The notes beneath the pieces were generated by a model. The model worked only from the letters and a program-made list of their open reading frames with translations, did no database searches and had not been told where the DNA came from. Of a stretch of 48,598 bases of DNA, positions 1 through 11,020 are shown piece after piece. Made by a program: the position numbers and the translations under genes. The DNA is from Acanthaster planci (lineage: Eukaryota > Echinodermata > Asteroidea > Valvatida > Acanthasteridae). How positions within the stretch are numbered: the first letter of the stretch is position 1; every line of letters begins with the position of its first letter. The DNA lies in contig NW_019091435.1 of assembly GCF_001949145.1 (NCBI RefSeq), forward strand, positions 1,009,837 to 1,058,434, in the 5' to 3' direction.

Positions 1-153
1 GTCCTTTGTCCGAGTTCGGAGACCCCGGCCACCCATATAAACCATACGTCTCCGATCCCGGAGCCCCCGGCAGGAAGTGGTCAACTCTGCAACTTTGTGA
101 GCCGCAACAAGCACAGTACCTAGTGACGCCATTTCTGATAGCGATGAGGTATA

Positions 154-1573
154 CTACCCAGAGATTAAGCATTCGCTGGATGACGGGGAGGATCCTTGTC
201 CCTGTAACTCTGATACAGTCAAGGAAATAAGTAAAATACCAAGCACTGCTATGACAGCGATGAGGGAGCCAACCTGAAAATTCGGCATCGGCTGTATAAC
301 AGGGAGGCCCCATACATTGCTACTCCTAATAACGCAGGGCCAAATTGTGCGCAGGGCTCTGCCCCTGTTATAATGAAATTCTCGCCAATATCTTATTGAA
401 CTGATAATCCTATAGATCAATCTATGTTTACAAAATATTCCTGTCAACAATTGAAAAAGTTTCAACTTAAGGATCCGAACTTAGGTACTTGTTAGAATGG
501 TGTGAAAAATCTGAACTCCATGGTACCAAGTACATACCCTCACAAGATACATTAGAAATATGTGCACCTGCAGTGAAATATTTTTGGTCAAATGCCACCT
601 TCTTCAGTTATCAGACGGTATCCTCTACTACCGTTGGGTTGATCATCATTTCAGTAGATTACTTTTCTTAGTCGCTACTTCTTTGAGACAGGAGATACTC
701 ACCCTTTGTCATGACTCAAAAATGGCCGGACACCCCGGAATGACCAAAACCTTACAGAAGTTACAACAGTGTATTGGTACCAAATGAAGGAAGATGTCAC
801 CCTTTTTGTTAAGTCGTGCAAAGAGCGCAACACATACAAAAAACCACTAAGGATAGCCAGAACCCCCTTAACTAAATATCATGCAGGAGCTGCAGCTGAA
901 CGTATACATTTAGATATTCTACGTCCGTTTACACCATCATCATCTGGAAATCAAAATATATTGATGTTAGTTTGCCAGTTCACCAAGTGGGTCGAAGCCT
1001 ACCCACTGGCCTGTCAAACAGCAGAAATTATTGGAAGAGCAACTATACATAACTTTATATTGCGATTCGGCTGCCCATTACAAATACACTCTGATCAAGG
1101 GAGCAACTGTTCACAGCAGTGTGTGATGTACTAAAAATTGCAAAAACCAGAACAACGCTTTACCGTCCCGCGTCAACAGCCAGGTAGAAACATACATGTA
1201 TAACAGGACTATTTTGCAAACAATAAGATGTCACTTGAAGGGAAAGGTCTTAAATTGGGATGAAGACTTATCAATACTTCCTGGGGCCATTCGCTCCATC
1301 CCAAATTGTAGCACAGGTACCGGTATGACTTCTAACTTGATGATGCTAGGGAAATCCAGAACATCGTTAAGTGGCAGGGAAGATACCCCTCAACAGGCTT
1401 CTCCTAGAGACAGATGCACCCTACTCTGTACCGTAGGTCATGCACAGCTCTACTAAAATAAGCAACCCAACACTGGCCAAAGAAGTAGTGACGAAAGTAG
1501 CAACTATCCATGCACTGGACAAACAATGTATTTTGGGAAAATGCCCATGAAACACAAGGGAAATATACGAAAA
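154..1573 (+). mobile_element. Ty3/Gypsy pol remnant (linker, zinc finger, integrase)
   Basis: Decayed 3' half of a Gypsy-type Pol. An acidic linker (from about 150) leads into the pre-integrase region (about 440-690). Next comes an H2C2 zinc-binding module: the two histidines are at about 710-735 (H-x6-H), but the C-x2-C that should follow near 815-830 reads C-K-E-R, so the last zinc ligand is lost. The integrase core follows. Its first catalytic Asp lies in a HLDIL context near 910-920, the second in HSDQG near 1090-1100, and the catalytic Glu in the QVE context near 1183-1188. The MLG motif typical of the post-core region is near 1340-1355. Frameshifts near 487, 770 and 1175 and further stops show it is dead. 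No LTRs were found; the left end runs toward the window edge. Catalysis (strand transfer of retrotransposon DNA) is inferred from the family. Confidence 0.85.
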
Positions 1574-3285
1574 AAATTCTAGTTTTTAGTGATCATTTAA
1601 AATTTTCAGCATGTTTTCTTTAATACTTGAATAATAGCATGCAAAGATTTACAGAGAGTGAATAATATGTAACCATTTGAGATATCTAAAGACTAAAGTG
1701 TACTGGAAAGAAAATATTATTTGAAAGGGAAAAGAAATTAAAATTGAACTGACAGTTTCTAAAAGAATGGAAAAGCCAAAACCTAAACGCCAAAACCTCG
1801 ATGAACTGCAGAAGGAATAAGAAATAAAGGGTGAAAATCGTAGTTGTGTAAAAAAAGAAATTATAATAGCCAAAATTTCTAAGTTTAACAAAGAGGCCAT
1901 TCGGAAGCAAACAAAGAAGGAATAAATTACGTGGAATTGAGATGAGTTTTAAGACAATGGCATGCTAATGTGCAAATTAACAAAGTCGAGTAAATCTTGG
2001 AACTTATTATGGATTAAAGCATAATAATAATTTAAGCTGAAGAAATGATTGATTATCAGAGTTCATTTCAGGGTATTTGAGAAATATGTGAATAAATAAA
2101 AAAATAAATAGAATAAAACGGGAAGGAATGTAGTGAATAAAGGCACTGATCCATGACCTGGCTGGTTGTCAAGTTCCACACGCAGCCAGGCTAGAGTCAC
2201 TCTTGTGAGAAGAACCAAGCAGTGAACATGTAGTTGTCTAGTCTGTGTGCTCACACCGGCCACCTGCCGTATTCGCCGGTAAGATTGACGAATACTACAA
2301 TATGACTAAGTTTAATCCATCCCTGTTGGTCAAGAGTATGTATGTCGTGTGGTACCCAGAAAGCCCCACCCCCATGCCAAGTCCATATGTGGAGATTCTT
2401 CTGGATAACTTACACAAGAATATACATAAAATGGACGGGGGGTGTTCGGGAAAATCATTGAAAATTTATCCTATATGAATTTCTTTTGACTCTCTGACTA
2501 AAAAAAGGTATTTATGAATGGGAATAAATATGTGCTGACTGGGCATTAGTCATGTCTATTCTCCAGATGTTTGAGACTGGCCAAGCACATACTGGAATTT
2601 CTTCCCTTATACATGTAAGTACACTTTGATATCAACTGAAGTTACCTTTCACCACTTTTACATTAAACTCTTTGGCAATTTTCAGTAGCTAATGGTAATT
2701 GTTTCTTTATGAGTTTTTAAAATGGCTTTCCTAAGATCCTTTAGCTTAGATATAGTCTGGACAAATACAATTTGATTGTTTAGATATGTCCGGTGGCAGA
2801 ATGTTGGAGTATTTTACACACTCTTGCAACACATTCTACATCATAAATGTATGTACATGTAATACCCTCTTGCCAACAGTCTCACCATCTTTATAAAATA
2901 CATAGATATTTTTTTCGTGATAAATATATTTTTGAGAATAAACATTACATATAAACAGCTCCCCCACAAGTCAGGAAATACTAGATCACACACAACAAAT
3001 GCCGACTGGGATTTGGCCTTGAACCCAGAGCAAGGTCAGAACAACTGCAGAGGAATGCCCCACTTCTCTCAACAGCCCAAACATGAGCTGTGTGACCTTC
3101 ACCCAAACTCCCTCAGTGAGCTGTTTGCACAGAAAGTAGAGATGTCAGAGATACTGGGAACTGACCTAACGATTCAAATGTAGGGGGGGTGTATATGTCT
3201 CCCTACTGCATCCACTTTTAACATGTGCAACTGTGTGTTCATGTTGGTTGAGTCCAAAAAGGAAACTTTCAAATCATTTCTAACA
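1574..3285. other. AT-rich stretch without recognisable gene
   Basis: No domain or splice-bounded exon is recognisable. Two short open frames (2245-2478 and 2917-3183, both +) resemble no family known to me and have no coding support beyond being open. The rest is AT-rich intergenic sequence. Confidence 0.5.
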
Positions 3286-3291
3286 AACTGG

Positions 3292-3515
3292 TGTTACGAG
3301 TGGAGAACGCATGACAGAAGAAAATCAAAAGACGGGAACAAGGACACTAAAATACAGGCAAAGGACAACAAAGGAACTAATTTGGAATGACATTTAATTA
3401 TAAACTAGAACCAGCAAAACAACAAGTTAACACAAAGTAAATCTAGAGGGGTTTTTTTGCAACTTAAACTTCTTATGCAAAAGCACCGTGAACTTGGACA
3501 AGCAAAAGTATAAAA
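3292..3515 (-). repeat. LTR fragment, family A (copy 1)
   Basis: About 200 bp align with 14916-15060 followed by 16045-16115: the same stretch around GAGAACGCATG, then AAATACAGGCAAAGGACAAC, then a block near 3450-3510 that in the other copy lies beyond a roughly 1-kb minisatellite. The left edge TGTTACGAG forms an inverted terminal pair with the GTAACA end seen at 7875-7880 and near 16654, the TG...CA signature of an LTR read on the minus strand. Only the 3' part of the LTR remains. Confidence 0.7.
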
Positions 3516-3904
3516 ATAAACATTATAATAATAATTGAAAATTTATAATGCGCCATTTCCATAAAAATGATCAACGGCGCAGTACAAGTACACATAAAAA
3601 AGTTTCCTTAATTAATTTAATTTAAGAAATGAAAGATAAGGATAAATGAATGAGAATAAATGAATGAATGTCACCGCGCTAGTACCCAAACTGCATTATG
3701 GGGATACGTCTGCCACGCCAACAGGGAGAACCTAACCCTGCTGGCATCGGTGTGTCTCGATCTTTCACGGGGACAGATGCCTCTAACCCTACCTACGATA
3801 ATAGAAAAGTAATTATACCAGACACGGTGACACTAAAATAACGAATCACAGCTAAACCTACTTTTCAAAAAAATGTGGGAGTAAAGCTGATTACACACAC
3901 AGCT
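3516..3904. other. Intergenic, no gene
   Basis: AT-rich sequence with simple AATAAT-like tracts, followed by moderately complex non-coding sequence. No coding or structural RNA signal is seen. Confidence 0.4.
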
Positions 3905-4190
3905 CTCCCTGTCAATTTAGAAATGTCAATTTAGAAATGAATTGGAGATTACTAATCGGTCGATAATTTTCTAAAATCGGATCAAGGTTGTCTCTCTTCA
4001 ACAAGGGACGCACCAAAGCTTCTTTCCAGTCCCTTGGAAATATACCAGATTCTAAGGAAGATTTGATAATACGGATAATAACCGGAAGCAAGACATCAAT
4101 CAAGGCAATTGCTCACCAGCTTAGTAGGCACTGGATCCAGATCACATGATTTCTTTATGGACTTCACAAGTTCTACAACCTATGACCTAG
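3905..4190 (-). pseudogene. Non-LTR retrotransposon reverse transcriptase fragment
   Basis: The minus-strand translation carries the N-terminal part of a LINE reverse transcriptase: a CDLDPVPT block (about 4130-4165), then the run ending in NYRPISNL (about 3945-3970), the hallmark that precedes the RT palm in jockey/CR1/L2-type elements. A frameshift lies near 4110. Palm motifs, the FADD box, endonuclease and 3' end are all absent, so this is a scrap of roughly 90 codons. It abuts the Harbinger remnant on its right. The clade within non-LTR elements is not resolved. Confidence 0.75.
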
Positions 4191-4203
4191 TTAGTGGTTC
4201 AAA

Positions 4204-4673
4204 TTGGTTTTTTGTTGTATGGTGACACAGCTTATCCACTGAGGAGAGAGGTGATCGTTGGATACAAGGGTGCCCAATGAACGGATGAGGAACATGAATT
4301 CAATGCTCAGAGGGCAAAGGTCCGCATTTCTGTGGAGTGGGGATGCGGGCAACTGATAGAAGAATGTAGGTTTTTAGACTTCAGGAAGAAGTTAAAGCTG
4401 CTTCTTCAGCCTGTGGGAATATATTACTTGGTCGCAGCACTTCTCATTAACTGCCATACCTGTCTGTATGGATCACCAACAGCAAACTACTTTGGTGTGA
4501 TTCCTCCATCACTGCCTGAATATTTACAGAAGAAGATGGAGAGTACTACCAGCTACTGCATGAATTTGATTAGCCCATTAAGACTCCACTATCTTTGCAT
4601 GTGTTGTGGTCGCTTTAAGCAAATCGTCAATATGCTTCTGAGTCCTTGGCTGGTTAGCATTTGTTTTGCTTAA
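4204..4673 (+). pseudogene. PIF/Harbinger nuclease, C-terminal remnant
   Basis: The plus-strand reading from about 4215 gives the C-terminal half of a DDE_Tnp_4-type transposase. It has YGDTAYPL, containing the second catalytic Asp (near 4219-4242), and RISVEWGCG, with the catalytic Glu (near 4323-4350). The conserved tail follows, with a DFRKKLK block, an NCHTCLYGS block and a PPSLPEYL block (to about 4530). The N-terminal half with the first Asp is missing, and an in-frame TGA sits near 4285. In this superfamily the nuclease works with a Myb-like DNA-binding partner. A broken gene of that kind lies immediately downstream in convergent orientation (5270-6935), as in complete Harbinger elements. 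Terminal repeats were not found. Confidence 0.8.
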
Positions 4674-5269
4674 AATAAAACATGTGAAGCTAATAGAAAT
4701 AAAAATGATTTACCACAATTCAAGTTCATGTCCAAGTTTATCATGCAGTCCAACGCAAATACATATACTTGTAATTTATGGTGCCAAAATGATAAACCAT
4801 CAGGCAACCATCACACACAACAGGTAATCATTAACAGGTAAAGAAAATGGCAAGTACTTTTGTACCTTGTGTATATTAAACAATTAAATTAAATCAATTG
4901 AAAACAATTGTCTGTCCTCATTTAATATTGCTCTGAGGTACTGAGGTGATTGACTGCTAAGGGAGGATGGGGGTGGGGAGCAATACAGGTCATGCTGCCA
5001 CTCCCAAAAATTAGAAACAATTAGAAATTGAGTGGAAGGCGGTTTTGCCCTCATTTCATTCCTCTTCTTTCCAAAATAAAAAGCAATGGCAAATAGAAAC
5101 ATGAAAGATTTTTGCTCCATTTCAATTTCTCTTCAAAAAATTAATGAAAAAGAAAGGAAATGTTTTGCTCTTATTAATCTGTTGGTCCTTTTGAAAAACA
5201 AGAAATTCAAAGAGTAACCTCAACGACAGAAAGGCAAAAAAAGTCAGATTATTGGTTCTGGGTCTGCCC
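4674..5269. other. Spacer between convergent Harbinger genes
   Basis: AT-rich, no open reading frame of interest. It would hold the 3' untranslated regions of the two convergent Harbinger genes. No terminal repeat is visible here. Confidence 0.5.
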
Positions 5270-6935
5270 TTACTCATGGTCAGATTTGTTTGGGTTGACC
5301 AGCATCTGCAATCTTTGCACCTGTATTTCTGACTCTCGCCGTTGCTACTACAGTGCCTCTCAGAGTCTTTCTTTGCCTTTTTCTTCCAGCTGCCCCTTTT
5401 TTGCAGAATATCCACAAGAGGATCTACATGGGTCCAGTTTCTCTTCTTTGTCTTAGTTTTCCTGGCATTCTGCTCCTCTCCTATGGATGGAAAAAGAGGA
5501 TTCAGTCAACACTGAGATACACACTATATACGAGAAATAAATGGCCCTAATTCATAGAGCTGCATTGCATAATTGTTTGCTAAATTTTGGCAAATGTAAT
5601 ACAAATCTAATTGGTCAAGTGGCTGTTTGAAACTGGGCCTGTAGTGGACAACTTTGACCTCCGACTTGCTCAAAATGCCCATTATTTTATTGCACACTCT
5701 TTACCGCTATCTAATGATGATCATGTACACCCATGTGACATTAAAATCCAGTCACAGGGGTGTGAATAACAACATGTAAACAGGGTAAAAGCTAGCAAAA
5801 AGCAGCAATTCCAAAAGTTGCCATATTTTTGTAAAAAACTTTCAGGTTTCAGAGTAACACTTTCAACCAAAAAGCTGAATTCTCACACCCCTGCAGTTAG
5901 CACTTACCCTCTGAGCCACTTCCACTTCCTTTCTGGGGGTCATCATCACTGCCTGTGTATGAAATATGGTATGTGGTGAGTACATGTACATGCATGAACC
6001 AGGTACTTGGACAAATGCGATTTTAGCTATTGCCAGTAACATAGTAGATAGGGGAGGGGTTAACAATGAATGGAACAAAGTGTACATACAACCTGGCAGT
6101 TAATGTGTTCAAAATGTATGGTACCAATGTCAATATTGAACTCACTGTCACCCTCTTGAAGTATTTGTTTCATCGCCTATTCTCGTATCTTCTTTCCTTC
6201 TTCTAGGTCTTGTAATGCCTTCACCTCCTTCTTGTTTCTTTTCTCGGCCTTGGCTTGAGCTGCTTCCTGGGTCTGGCTCTGTGTTGTAGCTTGTGTTTTA
6301 GCTGCTGCTTGTGCCTGAAAACAAAATGCTTGATACATGTATCACTGCATCATGACTGCAGGTATAAAACACTTGGAGAAACAGCATCCTGTAACAAGAA
6401 ACTCTGGGCGACAGAAACAACTATGCAATTACCCTTAATTTTACCTTGACTGCCACTGCCTCGTAGTTCAGTAGCCTCCATTAGCAGAGCTGTTAGTTCA
6501 GTCTGTGGGTCATTCACACCAGACCTGGATGTTATAGGTGAGACTATCAAAGTTTGAGTGAATTTTTATGACGTGTTGTGCGAACATTCGGGGGATAGTT
6601 ACTTCAACCAACTTCAACTGTTAAAAAGTGTCATTAATGAAGTTTGGTAAAACAACGCTGCTGTTACAAGAAGAAAAGTGGAAAGAGTGCCAAACCAAAG
6701 CCATACCTCAGTTTACTCACTTTTTCTTTGATAAAGCCTCATCCTTTTCAAACTTCTCCAGTATCAGCTCTGTCTGCTCCCTCACTATGTGTGCAGTTGC
6801 AGGTTTCTCTGGCTGCAGAGAAAATGTGAGGTTCTCTGCGACCTGATGCCATCTAGTTTCATCTAGAAGGGGTCATTGCTGTTCACCTCTTTCAGAAGGG
6901 CCACATCATATTTACGGTCTTTTGTACAAAAGCTA
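5270..6935 (-). pseudogene. Myb/SANT-like DNA-binding gene, five exons, Harbinger-associated, broken
   Basis: Five exons read on the minus strand with matching splice phases: about 6935-6721, 6524-6445, about 6307-6146, 5952-5908 and 5480-5270. Donors are GTGAGT, GTAAAA, GTGAGT and GTAAGT, and acceptors end in CAG, AAG or TAG. Exon 1 encodes a Myb/SANT-like helical domain (KYDVALLKEV, then WHQVAENL, then AHIVREQTELIL). Exon 2 adds SGVNDPQTEL, the usual continuation. Exon 3 is Lys/Gln/Glu-rich, exon 4 an acidic Ser/Asp/Gly linker, exon 5 a basic, probably coiled-coil tail ending at TAA (5270-5272). Breaks: a 1-nt shift near 6862, a TAG at 6177-6179, a 1-nt shift in an A-run near 5405 and three stops in exon 5. 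Introns are kept, so it is not a retrocopy. The role as Harbinger accessory DNA-binding protein is inferred from family resemblance and the convergent nuclease. Confidence 0.7.
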
Positions 6936-7640
6936 ATGCTAATTCATTTTGGAGTCTCTGAAGTCATGATTAATGTCATCCAACTTTCACCCAATTCCTG
7001 AAATCAAATTTAATAGTAATTGACAATAAGTTCATTTGTGTAATTAAATAATGCAGTTCAGCTGCAGTTCACCCCATGCTTGCATACAGATGATAGTGTA
7101 GCTGCTGACCCTGTCACACAGTATAACAGAAAATTACATCATCAATTTGTCCCTTTTAGAAGAGAAATGTAGAAATGTACATGTACATGTGTACTTCCAA
7201 AATGTTTGACTGACCTACATAGGCCTAGGTGATGACAACATCATGTTGAAATTGAATCCCTCAAAACCTCACTTCACAAAAGTAAAATCTTGTAGATTAG
7301 CCCAATGGACTTCTTTAGCATAATCCTATAAAGACACAGGGGCGTTTATACTCTTTTTTGAGTTTGGAATTGATCTTGGTCTTTGGAATTGGTCTGTCAT
7401 ACTACTGTACATGTATGTTCATGGTTATAGCATGTAGGCTTGTTTACAGCATGTACCATGTCACGCATACATGTATATGAAGGAGAAAGCGTGACATTCC
7501 ATCATGATTTGTGCACTTTCAGTCCTTTTTCTTCTCTATAAAACTAAACAGTTACAATTTTCAGAACATGAACTGTCAGCCAAATGTCTGTCAGTTGATA
7601 TGTTTGCCAAATACGAAAGGAAATGTAGCTATAAAGATGA
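6936..7640. other. Intergenic, no gene
   Basis: No coding signal is seen. It holds TACATGTA-type palindromes near 7180, 7410 and 7470 and would contain the promoter side of the Myb-like gene. A further 5' exon with the start codon was not identified. Confidence 0.4.
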
Positions 7641-7880
7641 CTTCAATACGTACGTGAAACGGCTTCTCTTCACATTCTAACAGTAACATGGCCATTGCTA
7701 CGTGGAACTGGTGCCCATAAATTGATGACGTAATCAGCAAAATCTCGACTTCACGTTCATGGAGCGCAGAAGAGGCCTGCTGCTGAACCTCTCTAATACA
7801 GGTTTTTTAAACGTACGTAAATTCCAAACGTATTTTTTCAGGAAGACACAAAAGGATACAGATCAACTGGGATCGTAACA
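7640..7880 (-). repeat. 3' LTR fragment of Gypsy element A
   Basis: Read on the minus strand the LTR starts at 7880 with TGTTACGATCCCAGTTGATC, nearly the same as the LTR start at 16654. Similarity continues through the ACACAAAAGGAT and AATTCCA blocks. The far end, which should resemble the sequence at 3292, is missing, so the LTR is truncated; the left border is approximate. Confidence 0.65.
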
Positions 7881-7899
7881 CTCTCCCCTCCTTTAAAAA
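7881..7899 (-). promoter_or_regulatory. Polypurine tract of Gypsy element A
   Basis: On the minus strand AAAGGAGGGGAGAG stands directly before the TGTTAC start of the LTR, the position where the primer for plus-strand DNA synthesis is expected. Confidence 0.75.
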
Positions 7900-8044
7900 A
7901 GTTCGAACCACAGGAGAAATTTTTCTTTTGGAATATAACTAACATGTTTTAGAAGTTTGTACAAAGTATAAATTTCACATGGTTATCAAATATTGTCAAT
8001 GTATTAAATTCTGTTTGACATTCACATACCAAAATCAGATAAAA

Positions 8045-8905
8045 TTACATAATTTCATTACAGCAACATCTAATTAACTCTTGGTCCATCACTGAAACTA
8101 ATAAGTAACACCTGGATAAAGTGTCTGCAATAACGTTGTCTTTCCCCTTTACATGTATATGACGGATCTCAACATGCTCAAGGGCAAATTCCTGAAGAGC
8201 CAGACAACCTTCGATTCTTTTTTTTTTATCCTGTTTAGAAAAGTCAAAGGGTTGTGATAGTATTGGTTGCCGACTCCAAATACACTTCAAAATGCTGCAA
8301 GGACGGAACTAATGCCAAAGTTTCTTTCTCGACTGTGGAGTACTTCGTCTGATGATGGTTCGACTTTTTTGACAGGTAACAGATTGGATGCATAATTCCA
8401 TAATCATTATCCTGCAGGAGTACTGAACCTATTCCAACATCACTGGCATCTGTTGCTAGTGTGAAAGGTTTATCAAAGTTTGGAGCGGCAAGAACTGGTG
8501 CAGACATGAGTATGTTTTTTATCAGGTCAAAAGCTTGATTGCACTTATCACTCCAGATAAATTTTGCATTGTTAGCAAGCAAGTTTGTGAGTGGGGAAAC
8601 AACATCTGAAAAATGATACCCAGCCATTCCAAAGAAATGCATCAACTCATTCTTGGTTCAAGGCTGAAGAAAGTGAGCAATACATGTAGCTTCAACCTTA
8701 GCATTTACTGGCTTTACTTCTCCTTGACCAACTTCGTGGCCCGGAAAGGTTATCTTTGCTTTCCCAATCTGACTCTTGGACAAGTTAACTGTGAACTTAG
8801 CTCAAGAAAGTCGATCGAACAGAGCTCTAGTACGTTCCATATGCTGTTTCCATGTATCACTATGTATAACAATGTCATCAATGTCATCCAGATTATAGGT
8901 CATTG
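8045..8905 (-). pseudogene. Gypsy element A: RT C-terminal part and RNase H
   Basis: Minus strand. The RT catalytic aspartates are in a LDDIDDIV context near 8875-8900, apparently with a small duplication. An RT connection region follows, then MHFFGMAGY (near 8620-8645). RNase H shows the TDAS motif with its first catalytic Asp (near 8445-8455), the EKETLAL Glu block (near 8320-8340) and the ADTLSR end (near 8115-8135). One stop lies near 8800, with frameshifts near 8270 and 8660. The integrase that should follow is absent: the frame runs out about 150 bp before the polypurine tract, so the element suffered an internal deletion. Two TACATGTA insertions (8150-8157 and 8681-8688) each add two residues. 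Confidence 0.85.
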
Positions 8906-8994
8906 TAAAGCAGAAATCATTTTGATTGCACCTTCAGAAAAAAAATATCAAAATATAAAAAAACAAAACTAAACAAGCAAAAAATAAACAGTTG

Positions 8995-10050
8995 CACTGA
9001 GCATCCTATTTTATGCTAATAAACGTCACATGTCAATATAGCCACCCTGTTTGCTGATGACTTTCAACAGTCTGCTGTCCACTGATTTTGTCAAATTGTT
9101 TATTGTTTCCTTCGAAACGTGCTGCTGCTTCCTTAATCGCATCCCACAATGCATCCTTGGAGTTGTATTGCTCCATTAGCATAAATTGTCTGCTTCAACA
9201 CCGACCAGAGGTTCTCAATCGGATTTAAATCCGGTGAACAAGCAGGCCACTCCATGATCTGTTCCTGCTTGAATCCGTTGCACTCCATCCAGGCTTTTGT
9301 GTAATGGGATGCGCGCGAAGGTGCGTTATTGTGCATGAAAATCAGCAGCTTGCGTTGTCTGGCCGGATGCTTCTTCCACCATGGCACAAAGTTGGCATTC
9401 AAAAGATCACAATATCCTTCAGAGTTCAGTTTAACACCGTCCTCAACACGGAATGGTCCAATCATCTGATCTCCAACGATAGCAGCCCAAAACATAACTC
9501 CACCCCCAACTTCACCTTGTTGTCGACATAGTTGCATTGGTGCAGACTGCCCCTGAGTTACCCATCCTCTGGTCCATCCACTGTTCCTCTGCACTTGTCC
9601 GTGAAAATAACGCGTAAAAAGTCAATTTTCATGCGTTTGGCTTCGTGGTTTTTGTTGAGAGGTGGTCGTCTTTGAGCCTTTCGAACCTTGGCAACCTCCT
9701 TGAAGGCCTTACAGCATGTGGTTCTGGATACTTTGGGCAGTTCGCATGCTTCAAATACCTGTCTGCTGGTTGCTAGAGGATTTCTGGTAACCTGACAGCT
9801 AATCTGTCGAAGGTGCTGGGCATTGATTTTTTTATATTTTGATTGAACTCGCTTTTTTCGACCACTTTCGCTGTTTGCCACAATTTTTTTCACAGTACGT
9901 TGATCGCTGGAAAGGCACTTGGCAATATCCAATGTAGATTGGCCCTGTGAAAGCAACTGCACAATTTTTTGTTTTTCAGCAGGCTGGAGATCACCTTTTT
10001 TACCCATCTTTACTGTACAGTGGACTGTTGCATAATTACTCTGGACAGTG
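8995..10050 (-). mobile_element. Tc1/mariner element nested in Gypsy element A
   Basis: The 1056-bp segment has imperfect terminal inverted repeats: CACTGAGCATCCTATTTTAT at the left against CACTGTCCAGAGTAATTATG at the right (minus strand), sharing CACTG, CA, TA and TT..ATGC. It encloses a Tc1-type transposase remnant. It interrupts the Gypsy RT: the part before the catalytic motif lies at 10251-10397 and the part carrying it at 8905. A clean TA target duplication is not visible at my borders, so the ends may be off by a few bases. Confidence 0.8.
9026..10007 (-). pseudogene. Tc1/mariner transposase, inactivated
   Basis: The ATG is at 10007 (MGKKGDLQPAEKQKI) and the stop at 9026-9028, giving about 327 codons, close to the usual 340 of Tc1-type transposases. 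The N-terminal part has the paired helix-turn-helix pattern (LSQGQSTLDIAKCL). The catalytic part shows FTDKCR with the first Asp (near 9598-9615), HNNAPS where the second catalytic Asp has become Asn (near 9320-9340), and SPDLNPIENLW with the third acidic residue (near 9205-9238). Frameshifts near 9575 and 9165 break the frame. The enzyme would cut and paste DNA at TA sites. This copy is dead by both frameshift and loss of a catalytic residue. Confidence 0.9.
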
Positions 10051-10190
10051 TTTTCTGAAAATAACTCACATTTGGACTTGTATCTCATGAGTTACAGACA
10101 ATGCTTCTTCTATTGCAGTTCTCACATGTCCACTGAGGCATGGAGAGCAGTTGGGGCATTATGGAACACGTTGTGTTACTTCAACAAAAA

Positions 10191-10240
10191 CACATACTTG
10201 CATAATAAGCTTGGACACATACTTGCATAATAAGTTTGGA
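10191..10240. repeat. 25-bp tandem duplication
   Basis: Two adjacent copies of a 25-bp unit starting CACATACTTGCATAATAAG. It lies between the Tc1 element and the upstream half of the Gypsy A reverse transcriptase and breaks the RT frame. Confidence 0.75.
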
Positions 10241-10250
10241 CACAGTGTAT

Positions 10251-10397
10251 AATCAGCTGAAATGTGGCAGGGGCATTCATCACACCGAATGGGAAAACTT
10301 TATACTGATACACATGGAAGCCTTGTGGAGTAACAAAAGCTGAAATTTCCTTAACTCTTGTTGTCAATGGCACCTGCCAATATCCTGTGGGAACTTC
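10251..10397 (-). pseudogene. Gypsy element A: RT N-terminal part
   Basis: The minus-strand reading contains a GYWQVPL block, FVTPQG, and FPFGVMNAPATFQ, the conserved run of Gypsy reverse transcriptases just before the catalytic YxDD. The reading ends at about 10251. The YxDD-bearing continuation is on the far side of the Tc1 insertion, at 8905 and below. Gag, protease and the first RT motifs are missing. Confidence 0.85.
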
Positions 10398-10399
10398 AT

Positions 10400-10799
10400 G
10401 CTAATTTCCACACAATAAGTATTCAAAGAATTGACTCACCGAAACTGGCGAAAGCTACATGTACTTGCTAGCGCTGAACTCTGCTCTGCTGACTGTGATT
10501 GTTCCAAGGCCAAGGATCAAGTGTTCTTCTTGCGAGACACATGTCTGCAGTGTGCAAAAAATGTGAGGCAAGATCGGCTGGGTGCTGGGTCGAATCCAGC
10601 TCAATGCTGCACTGCTACCGGTAGTTCACGTTTTCTAACAAGTTCAGAAAATATCCACAGGACACACAGAATATTCCTCTACATGCGGCACAAGAATAAG
10701 GCTAATTCCAAGGTGAAATATCTCCACTAAGTTTGATGAACATGCAAAAGAACTTCCACCATGAGGCAAAAGAGAGCGAGAGCAAATTCCAGTGTGAAA
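10400..10799. other. Probable outer part of the element B LTR
   Basis: Non-coding, between the Gypsy A RT piece and the recognised part of the Gypsy B 3' LTR. It likely contains the outer end of that LTR, but no second copy is available to define it. Confidence 0.35.
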
Positions 10800-10964
10800 G
10801 TGTGCGTCTGTTCAGCACTTGCAAGTCAGGTCAGGTCACCGGGAATGCAAAAATATATACACGCACTGTTCGTGTGATTGACCTGTTGTATGGCGGGCCA
10901 TATGGAACAAAGTTTGAATGGAGGGCAAAGCTAAACAAAATTCAATTTGTAAGGTGTTGCTACA
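10800..10964 (-). repeat. 3' LTR of Gypsy element B (recognised part)
   Basis: Read on the minus strand it starts TGTAGCAACACCTTACAA at 10964. From 10964 to 10823 it aligns with 13383-13271, sharing the stretches around TTTTGTTTAGC, TTTGTTCCAT and GGTCAATCACAC. The outer border is not defined. Confidence 0.75.
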
Positions 10965-10979
10965 GTAGCTCCCCCTAGA
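10965..10979 (-). promoter_or_regulatory. Polypurine tract of Gypsy element B
   Basis: The minus strand reads CTAGGGGGAGCTAC directly before the TGTAGC start of the LTR, the expected place and composition for a plus-strand primer. Confidence 0.75.
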
Positions 10980-11020
10980 TCATGAGGGAAGGAAATGATC
11001 GATCCTGTGGTGGACGTAAT

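Noticed and set aside
6737-6815. CTCACATTTTCTCTGCAG near 6812-6830 as a splice acceptor on the minus strand
   Set aside because: The reading continues in frame through it with domain-like sequence on both sides, so it is more likely exon.
10590-10612. B-box-like GGTCGAATCC
   Set aside because: No A box at the right distance, and it lies within or next to an LTR; not called a tRNA or SINE.
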